A stretch of 64,000 bases of DNA from Cohaesibacter sp. (GTDB taxonomy: Bacteria > Pseudomonadota > Alphaproteobacteria > Rhizobiales > Cohaesibacteraceae), in contig JAOAQZ010000029.1 in assembly GCA_025210795.1 (NCBI GenBank), positions 1 to 64,000 on the forward strand. The letters run 5' to 3'. The notes under the pieces were generated by a model that worked only from the letters and a program-made list of their open reading frames with translations, was not told the DNA's origin and did no database searches. The translations under genes and the position numbers were made by a program. This document shows, one piece after another, positions 36,901 to 44,068 of the stretch; the stretch's first letter is position 1, and each line of letters starts with the position of its first letter.

Positions 36901-38554
36901 TGCGCGCAGCTCGATGCTAGAGGTGTGGAGGGATGTTGATTTCTTCCTTGAGGAAATGAAAAAGGATGAAGTGCAGCGGCAGAACCCCGATTACCTGACT
37001 GATTTGAGTAAGGCTTATGACTTTTATCTGGGCCGGCCGTTTAAGAATGTTCAGACAGATTTTGAGAAGGCCTTGGAATTCTGGTTTGAGTGCGATGACA
37101 AGAGCTGCAAGAGGAAAGCTGGTACTCTAACCAATGGTAGCTCTATGCAAAAAATCGGATTTGAATTGCTTCGCGACTTTTTGGGCGAGTGGCGATGCCG
37201 CGCAGATTTAAAGGAGGCACATTTCAATCTGGTTGAGTTCGGTGCGCAGGATACTGCTATTGAACATGTGTTTATGGGGCTTTTATGCGCTTATCAGGGG
37301 GCGCTTTATGCCAAACATGCAGGATTGGTTGAGGAGGCTTCTGCTGAGTTTGTCTATGCGGCAACTCAAGCGGTTGAGCATCTCAAAAGTATTGTTCGGC
37401 TGGATATGTTGAGGCGCAATTCCAAGATCAATCTATTGGACAACCCCTCTCACAACCATTTTAAAATTGCCTTGCGTTTGGCTGAAGCTGCCTACGAGTC
37501 CTTGGCGCAATATGGCATCTTGGTTGATGAAATGAGCGGGGTGAAACATAGCCAACAAGATTATCGGATTGGCAAAACCATCATGCCTCACGCAGCTACG
37601 ATTGCTTGTGTGCTTGATCTTTTACTCGCGCAGTTGGTTGAGGCGCTTCCTAATAGCAGTTTGCTCACAAAGAGGGAAAGAAGAGACTTTCGCGTTCGTT
37701 TTATTGATGTGCACAGCAATCTCAATAATCTGATTGATCCTTGGTTTGGTGGCCGGGAGAAGATCAAGGATAAGGAGCATTCTCAAGATGACGTCATCCT
37801 GGCTGTTGATCTTTTCGCTCCCAATCCTCCCCCTGCTTCTGTGTGGCTGAAATGGACTAAGGTCCCTCTTGCGGCTCGTGAGCAGGCGCGCAGATATAAG
37901 CATGCCCGCCGGCGCGCACGGGCGCGGCTTGCTTATATGGCAAAACGTCATCAATTCCCGATGCTTAACAAGATGCATAATATAAAAGCTGTGATTGATG
38001 ATGTCTTCCTGCGTGATAGCCATCTAGGGCCGGGCGGGCATTTTTCGAAACATCAGGAAGAGCGCCTGTGTGAGGCCATGGATTGGTTGGAGGAGCTCAA
38101 GCATGCAGAAGATCAATATGATGCGCCAATGCATTTTCCTCCACATTTGTTGGCTGATACGCTGACTTTGGCTTATTATGCGCAAACATTGACATCAAAT
38201 CCGCCCTCAGATGCACCGGAGAAGAAAGGGGCAAAGCGGGCGATCGATCAGGAGTGGAGCCATTATTTGCGGGCTGATATAAGCTTCCCTGATTTGACGG
38301 CTTTGAAAGGCAAAGGGGGGCGTTATCACAGAGATGGTGCGTTTTGGGAGAAAAGCCTGAAAGTGGAAGCGCGGGAATATTGCCGAAAGGCGCGGGAGTC
38401 CTTCTCTCAAGGCCAGGAATATTACAATAATATTTCCCGTCTTTACTATTTGTACGATGATTTCAATGATCGATTGCGCCATGTGAACCATGCCGTGCAA
38501 ATGTCGCATGCAGATTTGTTGGCGCTGTATAAGGGCTTGGTAGATATCGAATGA
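30971..38554 (+). CDS. Giant membrane P-loop NTPase (2527 residues), function unknown
   Basis: By eye, the Walker A motif GRRGVGKTTF lies at residues 62-71 after an LIGREDQRAFL lead-in. About 14 hydrophobic segments fill residues 100-1045, with two external loops (about 516-602 and 827-1025) and an internal coiled-coil stretch (about 655-750). Walker B, IHFIFDELDKIGG, comes only at about 1140-1152. Sensor-like HFIFVGGRML (about 1198) and GAPKKMREIL (about 1373) follow. A possible winged-helix region spans about 1440-1520, and helical TPR-like repeats run beyond 1550 (YEVARGYYERAL, NEERALSQYHAA). An Arg-rich stretch lies near 2300-2325. Membrane helices between Walker A and B recall KAP NTPases, but the insert is far larger. 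It stands alone with a poor ribosome-binding site. STAND-like defence or signalling is possible; this is inference. Confidence 0.85.
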   Translation: MAFFSSKKFFRSQIFIPFGRFRIFGDQTIKDAIALIGREDQRAFLIDALSGSGDRGAYLVTGRRGVGKTTFVENCLAEYEANVFRHFLRSAVGKNMADQILMLFFLLGIVAFGLLAADLLEYLVPQVQEQPLLYVILIPTLMITLFPFFLAVRTIKSVLATILPGFEGIAAFGLTLAVTAALLYWDGVLPLGSPALSMGYLLLGLALLMMVGSIWGRFRRTPNLKSQVFRIISNIFVLFIVFLSIFFLDNDFFFHFIYFFGKNNIYYSTVEILSILNSLILFLFFYFVYDSYVKFNNNFYQIISIIFSISVLLAVFCYIFYKVFEYIDWYSIAYTSFDQLCFIFLVALGIGLSVFGASAVEFLKLSLGSAPKENVHSNNSLVLIFFGYIVVISIIYAVLFLFNSGKISGAVYIGSTVSVFLFFIITLFKSMSGGFFNLSKYLYSLPFGSYEGRICKIRKTAKGDRSLNKKIKKNIDGIAFNRAAKYVPPVEVLPIYKAICLIIISIQLSFPIVGFGSNDFLARVSGHIDRPINEDSESKGIIIAPHASLYDLTEQIKTPIFGNPVFDENGLGAVTNPPDRVPAIQQEASRNYYTLFPQKYDDEFVWLILVVALIGSFFAFEYEWINKPFIAQRQTNTLDKASRNRHTIHHDLDPNWLSEYRNKLERLQEDLKQRLAELLFFEAKKENLKQIKWDVHDKGHIETLSSQGKEELVSKLASEFAWTIGQLHKDLEALDGKIRERQKRSISHFRSLESTTFPYMIARFFLPIIFVRVNLGFDALDHRGVTQAMLFGLLKEYRQRFVAIRTAYGMIGLAVLLVVSLMLMSAFSKVFVDFPAMKAPVLVFSSNGEVSSSKGTKFLESRQEADPSGVNVVFSLFPAKEEAKPSTFYDSVDQIQGVDYCGWLTYARLSGNGEGKASADKSEALIPAALCSMSPDLANALFPFLYAPALIIPDDLGNDSGQRKRLIYRVAHHNNGLPLLRRVEKTEALAAPGADDQASHSSQSTQEECDLEGSICLKQEPSLSFRVYHIFLLIFWVWAISSILRRFPLLPYKSSLQKIKDLSIALDHQQVDRHKQGSFSPMSWVRVVFDKEREIQTSRDPMDPRSVELAFMSLLKEVRASNTALRFLPKVSVSLPTPEIHFIFDELDKIGGVVGADFTAHNVSEEERIAMDAERQRAYALHALFSDMKRVISSAPAHFIFVGGRMLHDEWVRDLNRIGTRQPLLTGIFDAEIYLPSLMLDHPKAAWSAMNLQLDEDSGEEVNRALLSKRIKEFLIQAYKSAVDLNEDFFITRHGSFFALKGHDNDKVSFEDVKYADQISYSDIQVIDEASHWNLRDNTPCEVKNAEFLADCDRANAFLDGFVGFLAYRSAGAPKKMREILSGFVRTSGSLVPPGDTKTRHNLLHHRDSLVFDVDEQYRIEFINFIFRHIENRFGEVLVKRDDKVTVNIIFLFDFLMKFHGRAFSWSSLERLDELAHIHRAPDLRRIFDSVINESSGLFFHRLLNGLFSFRFRSELAMEIRYLSRIAEAEMAALNFTLDESQELKSTYGTMLNASGETNSDIIAALGELYEYDQAYEVARGYYERALKMCDEEFARQMGQMLGISDPVVNAIHDMMEPSSRDDDSKSSVNLHRKGFLGSQTSLSIPPAIAALLSAADYSPEEPFLKAILSRNDQAVQTIAYFMPWATRRLRLMLHIGLTFEQSGNEERALSQYHAAQMLARAITDAAFQDLGLNAGEGASKELEQGLEDGLQEDQTWLKQILKHLNLIFQPMFASAWVGEKLENGVDTSTSMVELELLLLRRLMPFLKDMDIVEDSTNLHHLVEEKDETYRLTHRAGNADSNFALVGAELHNKAGDLYFFKGRLPLPTKCDPLNQALDARRYKGYNQAYTDRHKGALNEGLDGYLLKAHYHFCVSMHEMRRFAVYRREISKFKLNPAGGCEGEYERDQWNTFRRNYWPTFLNQAAHNTLVDLAETALARSSMLEVWRDVDFFLEEMKKDEVQRQNPDYLTDLSKAYDFYLGRPFKNVQTDFEKALEFWFECDDKSCKRKAGTLTNGSSMQKIGFELLRDFLGEWRCRADLKEAHFNLVEFGAQDTAIEHVFMGLLCAYQGALYAKHAGLVEEASAEFVYAATQAVEHLKSIVRLDMLRRNSKINLLDNPSHNHFKIALRLAEAAYESLAQYGILVDEMSGVKHSQQDYRIGKTIMPHAATIACVLDLLLAQLVEALPNSSLLTKRERRDFRVRFIDVHSNLNNLIDPWFGGREKIKDKEHSQDDVILAVDLFAPNPPPASVWLKWTKVPLAAREQARRYKHARRRARARLAYMAKRHQFPMLNKMHNIKAVIDDVFLRDSHLGPGGHFSKHQEERLCEAMDWLEELKHAEDQYDAPMHFPPHLLADTLTLAYYAQTLTSNPPSDAPEKKGAKRAIDQEWSHYLRADISFPDLTALKGKGGRYHRDGAFWEKSLKVEAREYCRKARESFSQGQEYYNNISRLYYLYDDFNDRLRHVNHAVQMSHADLLALYKGLVDIE
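31640..32450 (+). other. Extremely AT-rich segment inside the giant gene
   Basis: A direct count of 31681-31860 gives 23 G or C in 180 bases (13 percent), far below the flanking parts of the same gene. The segment encodes several of the membrane helices (about residues 224-495) with TTT, ATT, TAT and AAT codons. The reading frame is uninterrupted. Hydrophobic residues explain part of the bias, but other helices in the same protein are not so AT-rich. Confidence 0.8.
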
Positions 38555-38690
38555 TCGTCTTGTTGTTTTGATTGGCTGGTTTGTCTTAGCTGTTTGTTTT
38601 GTTATAGAGCTGGGCTTGCTGCTTGCTTTCTATGATATGAGCCAGCCATCATTCTTATGCAGTGCTTTCATTCCATTTCTGCATCGGAAT

Positions 38691-39602
38691 TTATGCTGAA
38701 AGCTTGCTGCTTTGGATGATCCAGTCTCGCGCTTCCTGGGCGGCGACGGTCAAAGGTTTGTGCTTTGACCAGACAAGATAAAAGCCCAGGCCTGTCTTCC
38801 AAGTCCAGTCTTGCCGCGCTGCAAGCAAACCCTGTTGGACCAATGGTCCGACAAGATGATGCCATCCAAATGCAAAGCCTTGCCCTGCTATTGCTGTTTG
38901 AAGAACCAGTGCATAATCATTCAACCGAAGTCCGCTAGGTATGGTTTCAAGCCTTATGTCGAAATGCGAAAACCATTGTTTCCAGGTCGGTCTTTCCCGA
39001 ATGGGTTCTTCAAGATGGATCAGTCGTTGATGTGCAAGGCTGGGAAGTCCTTTTAGATTTATGGCTGCTGCCATAACTTTAGGCGATGCAACCGGGTAGA
39101 TTTCCTCCGGGGCAATCAGAATGGACTCGCAGCCGGGCCAGTCGCCATTTCCCCGCCGGATCGCCAAGCTGATATTTTCTACATCAATGTTTGGTTCACG
39201 ATCACTCGCCTGCAAACGTAGGTCGATGTTCGGGTATCGTTCGTGAAGATCTGCCAATCGGGGGAGCATCCAATAGACATTAAATGCCGAGGAAGCGCTG
39301 AGCGTTACATATTCCGGGCTTGCTTGCTGTCTTAGTGCTTCGAGTGAGATGAAAAGTTGGTCAAAAATTCGTTCAAGGTCTGCATGCAGTTTTAAACCTG
39401 CACTGGTTAAAGCAACCCGGCGATGTTGTCGGTCAAATAGTGCCACCCCAAGGGACGCCTCTAATTGTTTGATTGCAGCACTGACGGCAGGTTGCTGGAC
39501 GTTCAGTTCGTGGGCGGCCAGTGTGAAGGATTTGTGCCTTGCTGCGGCTTCAAACACAACAAGCTGACGCGGTGATGAAACGAGTTTCCAGAGCTTTTGC
39601 AT
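38691..39602 (-). CDS. LysR-family transcriptional regulator (GcvA-like)
   Basis: 303 residues. N-terminal winged HTH: LVVFEAAARHKSFTLAAHEL, VQQPAVSAAIKQLEASLGVALFDR. The C-terminal co-inducer-binding domain has YWMLPRLADLHERYPNIDLRL and the GcvA-like ISLAIRRGNGDWPG and AIAGQGFAFGWHHLV blocks. It is divergent from the MttB-like/DMGDH gene pair with about 120 bases between, the usual layout for a LysR regulator controlling its neighbour. A palindrome ATAAATTGAATTTAT (39601-39615) overlaps its start codon. The inducer may be a methylated amine; that is inferred from context. Confidence 0.92.
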   Translation of the reverse strand: MQKLWKLVSSPRQLVVFEAAARHKSFTLAAHELNVQQPAVSAAIKQLEASLGVALFDRQHRRVALTSAGLKLHADLERIFDQLFISLEALRQQASPEYVTLSASSAFNVYWMLPRLADLHERYPNIDLRLQASDREPNIDVENISLAIRRGNGDWPGCESILIAPEEIYPVASPKVMAAAINLKGLPSLAHQRLIHLEEPIRERPTWKQWFSHFDIRLETIPSGLRLNDYALVLQTAIAGQGFAFGWHHLVGPLVQQGLLAARQDWTWKTGLGFYLVWSKHKPLTVAAQEARDWIIQSSKLSA

Positions 39603-39724
39603 AAATTGAATTTATCCAAATAATAACAATTTACAAGCGTCACAGGTCATTTTTCTAGAAGTACCATCATTTGGAAGTTGAGTTTGTGAATAGACATTGG
39701 GAAACCAAATTTGAGAGCAGAAAA

Positions 39725-41248
39725 ATGACCCGACGAGCGCGCCCTGTGAGAAGAAGTAAAGCGACAGGAATTCCTGCATCGCCTTATATCAAGCGTCATA
39801 TTCCCTTTTTTGATGTGCTTGATGAAGACCAGCTTGTAAAGCTTGAAGCGCAAGTGGATTGGATACTCGAAAATGTTGGAATTGCATTCCGAGATGACCC
39901 GGTTGCTTTGAAAGTTTGGCAGGATGCCGGAATTACGCCAACTGGTGAGTATGGGGATGTTATTAAGGCTGATGCAAGCTGGATACGTTCGCTCTGTGCC
40001 AAGGCGCCGAAGGAATTTACCCAATTGGCGCGCAACCGCGAACGGTCGGTGACGATTGGCGGCAATAATCAGGTATTTGCCCCCATTTTTGGTGCTCCTT
40101 TTGTCCGCGACCTTGAGGGGGGACGGCGTTATGGAGACATGGCTGCATTATTGGATCTGGTACGCCTGACATATATGCATCCAAATCTACATCATGGTGG
40201 TTTGGTTATTTGTGAGCCTTGCGATGTACCGGTCAGCAAGCGCCATCTTGATATGTTGTATGCGCATATGACGCTTTCCGATAAACCGCACCTTGGTGCA
40301 ATAACGGAAATGAGCCGGGCGCAGGATAGTGTCGAGATGGCCGAGATTGTCTTTGGCAGGGATGTCATGGACGAAAACTGCGTCATCATGGGCAATGTGA
40401 ATACCAATTCACCCTTGCTGGTGGATAAGGTCGTAACGGAAGCTGCGCGCGTCTATTCAATGCGTGGTCAAGGTTTGATTGTTGTGCCGTTCATCTTAAC
40501 CGGTGCGATGGGGCCTGTGTCCACCGCTGCATCGATTGCTCAGGCCATGGCTGAGGCAATGATTGTTTGTGCCTTTGTGCAGTTACTTCGCCCAGGTGCG
40601 CCCTTTGTGATGGGTAATTTCCTCTCTTCCATGTCCCTGAAATCAGGAGCGCCGACCTTTGGTATGCCCGAGCCGGTCATTTCAAACTATGCGATTGGAC
40701 AATTGGCCCGCCGTATGGGTTTGCCACTTCGTTGTGGAGGGTCTCTTACGGCGTCGAAAATCGAAGATGCACAAGCTGCCTATGAAAGTGCTGACAGCAT
40801 GCATTCGACCATGATGGCTGGTGCAAATTTTGTTTTGCATTCCGCTGGCTGGCTCGAAGGGGGGCTATGTACAGGATATGAAAAACTGATCATGGATGCG
40901 GATCGTTTGGGTAGCTACCAAAAAGTGCTGAGCCAAGGCTTGGACGTATCTGATGAGGCTTTTGCCCGTGATGCTTATGAAGAGGTAGAGCCTGGTGGCC
41001 ATTTTTTGGGATCTGCACACACAATGCGTAATTACCAAACAGCTTTTTATGAGCCAGCGCTGAGCGATAGCGAAAATGTAGAAAGCTGGGAGGAAGCGGG
41101 ATCGAAAGATATGCGTATGCGTGCCAATGCGCGTGTCAAGCAGATGCTGGCAGAGTATCAGCCTCCAGCAATAGAGGAAGCTACGCGCGAAGAACTTGAG
41201 GCTTATGTTGCCAGACGTAAAGAAGAATTGCCCGATTCTTGGATTTAG
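39725..41248 (+). CDS. MttB-superfamily (trimethylamine methyltransferase-like) protein, non-pyrrolysine
   Basis: 507 residues from the ATG at 39725. The MttB barrel is recognisable from IPFFDVLDEDQLVKLEAQVD at the start, the VFAPIFGAPFVRDLEGGRRY block, ALLDLVRLTYMHPNLHHGGLVIC, FMLTGAMGPVSTAASIAQAMAE-like IPF sequence (here ILTGAMGPVSTAASIAQAMA) and GHFLGSAHTMRNY. There is no in-frame TAG, so this is a non-pyrrolysine member. Known ones demethylate glycine betaine or other quaternary amines onto a corrinoid protein. No corrinoid protein gene is adjacent. A DMGDH-type gene begins 24 bases after its stop. The substrate is not known. Confidence 0.9.
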   Translation: MTRRARPVRRSKATGIPASPYIKRHIPFFDVLDEDQLVKLEAQVDWILENVGIAFRDDPVALKVWQDAGITPTGEYGDVIKADASWIRSLCAKAPKEFTQLARNRERSVTIGGNNQVFAPIFGAPFVRDLEGGRRYGDMAALLDLVRLTYMHPNLHHGGLVICEPCDVPVSKRHLDMLYAHMTLSDKPHLGAITEMSRAQDSVEMAEIVFGRDVMDENCVIMGNVNTNSPLLVDKVVTEAARVYSMRGQGLIVVPFILTGAMGPVSTAASIAQAMAEAMIVCAFVQLLRPGAPFVMGNFLSSMSLKSGAPTFGMPEPVISNYAIGQLARRMGLPLRCGGSLTASKIEDAQAAYESADSMHSTMMAGANFVLHSAGWLEGGLCTGYEKLIMDADRLGSYQKVLSQGLDVSDEAFARDAYEEVEPGGHFLGSAHTMRNYQTAFYEPALSDSENVESWEEAGSKDMRMRANARVKQMLAEYQPPAIEEATREELEAYVARRKEELPDSWI

Positions 41249-41272
41249 GAGATGGGTTTAGGAGGAAGTAGA

Positions 41273-43741
41273 ATGCCGGAGATCCAAAAAGACGACACAT
41301 TTGCCAAGAAGAAACTTCCCTCTCATGCCAAGGTTGTGGTGATCGGGGGTGGTGTGGTTGGCTGCTCAATTCTGTTCCATCTGGCAAAATTTGGATGGAA
41401 AGATGTAGTGCTGCTCGAACGTGATGAGCTTACATCCGGCTCGAGTTGGCATGCTGCAGGACAGATTCATACCATTAGTTCAGATCCGAATATTAGCCGT
41501 CTGCAAAGTTATACCATCAATCTCTATAAAGAGATCGAGGAAATGTCGGGCCATTCTGTTGGTTTGCATATTACCGGAGGATTCTATGCTGCTTCGACCA
41601 AGGAATGGTATGATTACCTGAAGCGCGAGCGCTCAAAGGCGCGCTATATGGGGCTGCATCAAGAATTTATCAGCTCGGAAGAACTGGCCGAACGCCACCC
41701 TCTGGTTGACCCCAAACATTATTATGCCGCTCTGTGGGATGAGCAGGATGGCGATGTTGATCCCTCTGGTGCTACTTATGCATTTGCCAAGTCGGCGCGG
41801 GTCCATGGTGCTCAATATTTCACTCATTGTGGTGTGACAGCAATAGAGCAACGCCCTGATGGCAGTTGGGATTTGACGACGCCTAAGGGCAAGATCAACG
41901 CAGAGCAGATTGTTAATTGTGGTGGACTTTGGGCGCGCGAGGTCGGGCATATGTCCGGTATTCATCTGCCGGTGCAACCTATGGAACATCATTATTTGAT
42001 AACCGAAGGCATCCCGCAAATTGCTGATCGCATGAAAAGTATGGGAGAAGCGGGACGCTTACCTGCGGGGATTGATTATGAAGCCAATATCTATTTCCGC
42101 CAAGAACGCGATGGGATGCTTTTGGGCACTTATGAGCCCAAATCGACCCCTTGGAAAGTGGAAGGGACACCATGGGACTTTGGCCATGAATTGTTGCAGC
42201 CTGATCTGGACCGGATAGCCGAGCGCCTTGAAATGTCTTTTGAGCGCATTCCTGCTATTGGTGAGGCTGGTATCAAAAATATCATCAATGGGCCTTTTAC
42301 GTTTGGTCCAGATGGCAATCCCATGATCGGGCCTGTGCCTGGACTTAAGAATTATTGGGTTGCTGTTGGTGTGATGGCTGGTTTTTGTCAGGGCGGCGGC
42401 GTTGGTTTGACAATGGCTGAATGGATGATCGACGGTGAGCCATCCATTGATGTTTGGGCGATGGATGTTGCCCGGTTTGGGGAATTTGCGACGCCCGATT
42501 GGGGCACAATTAAGTCGGCTGAAAATTATGAACGCCGGTTTGTCATGACCTTCCCCAATGAAACTTTACCAAAAGGGCGGATGCAGAAGACTACAGCACT
42601 TTATGATCGCCTTGTTGCCAAAGGTGCTTTAATGGGGCAGGGGTTTGGCTTGGAAAATGCCCTGTGGTTTGCTGATGGACCCGATGATGCCTATGAAGAT
42701 CCAACTTTTGAACGCAATCGGTCTCATGACTATGTTGCCCGAGAGGTCAAGGCTGTTCGGGAAGCAGTTGGGGGCATCGAAATTGCCAACTTTGCCAAGC
42801 ATGAATTTAAAGGCCCCGGTGCGCGAGATTATCTCAATCATGTATTGGCAGGGTTCGTGCCAAAACCCGGGCGTCTGACTTTGACACCAATGTTGACGCC
42901 AAAAGGCAAGCTTTATGGTGATCTTACGGTGGGATGTCTTGCCGAAGATCATTTCATGTTATTTGGCTCCGGCGCCATGCAGGATGCGCATAGCCGCTGG
43001 TTTGAAAAAGATCTGCCGGACAATGTGCGTTATGCGAACGTGTCAGATGATTGGCACGGGATAGCAATTGCCGGGCCAAAATCTCGTGCATTGTTGGGGC
43101 GGATCACGCGCGACGATGTGAGTAACGACGCCTTTAAGTTCCGCGATATGCGCCAGACCTATGTTGGCGGCGTGCCGGTGATCCTCAGTCGCATCAATTT
43201 TAGTGGTGAGCTTGGGTATGAAATCTACTGTAAACCGCAATATTTGTTGCGGCTTGCTGAGGCGATTGAAGAGGCTGGAGCTGATTTGGGGTATCGCTGG
43301 TATGGAGCGCGTGCGCTCATGTCTATGCGCCTTGAAAAGGGTTGGGGCGTTTGGACGCTCGAGTTTCGACCAGATTTTGATGCTGTGGAAAGTGGCATGG
43401 ATGCTTTCATCAATTGGAACAAGGAGTTTGTTGGCAAAGAAGCGACCCAAGCTATCCGTCAGGCAGGTCCAAAACAAAAACTTGTCACTATGACTATTGA
43501 TGTTGCCGGTATTGATGTCAGCAATGATGAAGCCATTCTCAAAGATGGAGAGGCTGTTGGTTATGTGTCTTCCGGTGGCTATGGACACCGTGTTGGCAAG
43601 TCAATGGCGATGGGCTATGTCGCCGTTGAACATGCCAGCCCCGGCAATGTGATGCAGGTTGAGATTTTGGGTGAGTTGTATAATGCCGAAATTCTTGGAG
43701 CTCCAATTTATGATGCAAATGGTGCTAAAATAGTTGCCTGA
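41273..43741 (+). CDS. FAD-dependent oxidoreductase, dimethylglycine/sarcosine dehydrogenase family
   Basis: 822 residues from the ATG at 41273, which has AGGAGG upstream; a start at 41252 is possible. The N-terminal DAO domain has the dinucleotide fold VVVIGGGVVGCSILFHLAKFG. It carries the His of SGSSWHAAGQIH, which in DMGDH and sarcosine dehydrogenase carries covalent FAD. The FAO_M linker domain (residues about 380-435) and a GcvT-like folate-binding C-terminal half follow (GLTMAEWMIDG; SRINFSGELGYEIY; LRLEKGWG-like MRLEKGWGVW). It should demethylate N-methylated amino acids, passing the carbon to tetrahydrofolate. Probably in an operon with the MttB-like gene. Confidence 0.93.
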   Translation: MPEIQKDDTFAKKKLPSHAKVVVIGGGVVGCSILFHLAKFGWKDVVLLERDELTSGSSWHAAGQIHTISSDPNISRLQSYTINLYKEIEEMSGHSVGLHITGGFYAASTKEWYDYLKRERSKARYMGLHQEFISSEELAERHPLVDPKHYYAALWDEQDGDVDPSGATYAFAKSARVHGAQYFTHCGVTAIEQRPDGSWDLTTPKGKINAEQIVNCGGLWAREVGHMSGIHLPVQPMEHHYLITEGIPQIADRMKSMGEAGRLPAGIDYEANIYFRQERDGMLLGTYEPKSTPWKVEGTPWDFGHELLQPDLDRIAERLEMSFERIPAIGEAGIKNIINGPFTFGPDGNPMIGPVPGLKNYWVAVGVMAGFCQGGGVGLTMAEWMIDGEPSIDVWAMDVARFGEFATPDWGTIKSAENYERRFVMTFPNETLPKGRMQKTTALYDRLVAKGALMGQGFGLENALWFADGPDDAYEDPTFERNRSHDYVAREVKAVREAVGGIEIANFAKHEFKGPGARDYLNHVLAGFVPKPGRLTLTPMLTPKGKLYGDLTVGCLAEDHFMLFGSGAMQDAHSRWFEKDLPDNVRYANVSDDWHGIAIAGPKSRALLGRITRDDVSNDAFKFRDMRQTYVGGVPVILSRINFSGELGYEIYCKPQYLLRLAEAIEEAGADLGYRWYGARALMSMRLEKGWGVWTLEFRPDFDAVESGMDAFINWNKEFVGKEATQAIRQAGPKQKLVTMTIDVAGIDVSNDEAILKDGEAVGYVSSGGYGHRVGKSMAMGYVAVEHASPGNVMQVEILGELYNAEILGAPIYDANGAKIVA

Positions 43742-43749
43742 TCCATATC

Positions 43750-43786
43750 CTCTAAAGGGTAGACGTTCTTTCTCTACCCTTTAGAG
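43750..43786 (+). terminator. Long stem-loop after the DMGDH gene
   Basis: CTCTAAAGGGTAGA pairs perfectly with TCTACCCTTTAGAG (14 bp, 9-base loop), nine bases after the stop. There is no T-run after it, so it may be a 3'-end stabiliser or Rho-associated terminator. Confidence 0.6.
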
Positions 43787-44003
43787 ACTGTGTCAGCCTC
43801 TTGAACTTTATGTGTTCACGTCTGTTGGATTTTTCGGTTTCGCATCCAACGCTCTCAGCCCGAAAATGTTTGGGCGGCTTTTATTGCAGTCAGCCAGGTG
43901 ATCTTTTTACGTGCTAAATTGCGATATCTAGAGGCGTTCTAGCACTATTACGAGGACAGACCCAGTGCCAGTAAAGAGCAGGGCTTGTGTGTACCGAAAG
44001 GGT

Positions 44004-44036
44004 AAAGAAAAACCCCCGCAGAACAGTCCGCGGGGG
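44004..44036 (-). terminator. Terminator of the chemoreceptor gene
   Basis: On the minus strand CCCCCGC pairs with GCGGGGG around a 10-base loop and is followed by TTTTTCTTT. It lies about 33 bases beyond the stop codon. Confidence 0.88.
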
Positions 44037-44068
44037 AGTAAGGGGCTTTCAGGCTTTGCCTGACTAAG

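Noticed and set aside
30425..38690. Integrative element using tRNA-Val as attachment site
   Set aside because: No repeat of the tRNA 3' end was found near 38.6 kb and no integrase gene is present.
39671..41248. Pyrrolysine-containing trimethylamine methyltransferase
   Set aside because: The frame has no in-frame TAG, so it is the non-pyrrolysine branch of the MttB superfamily.
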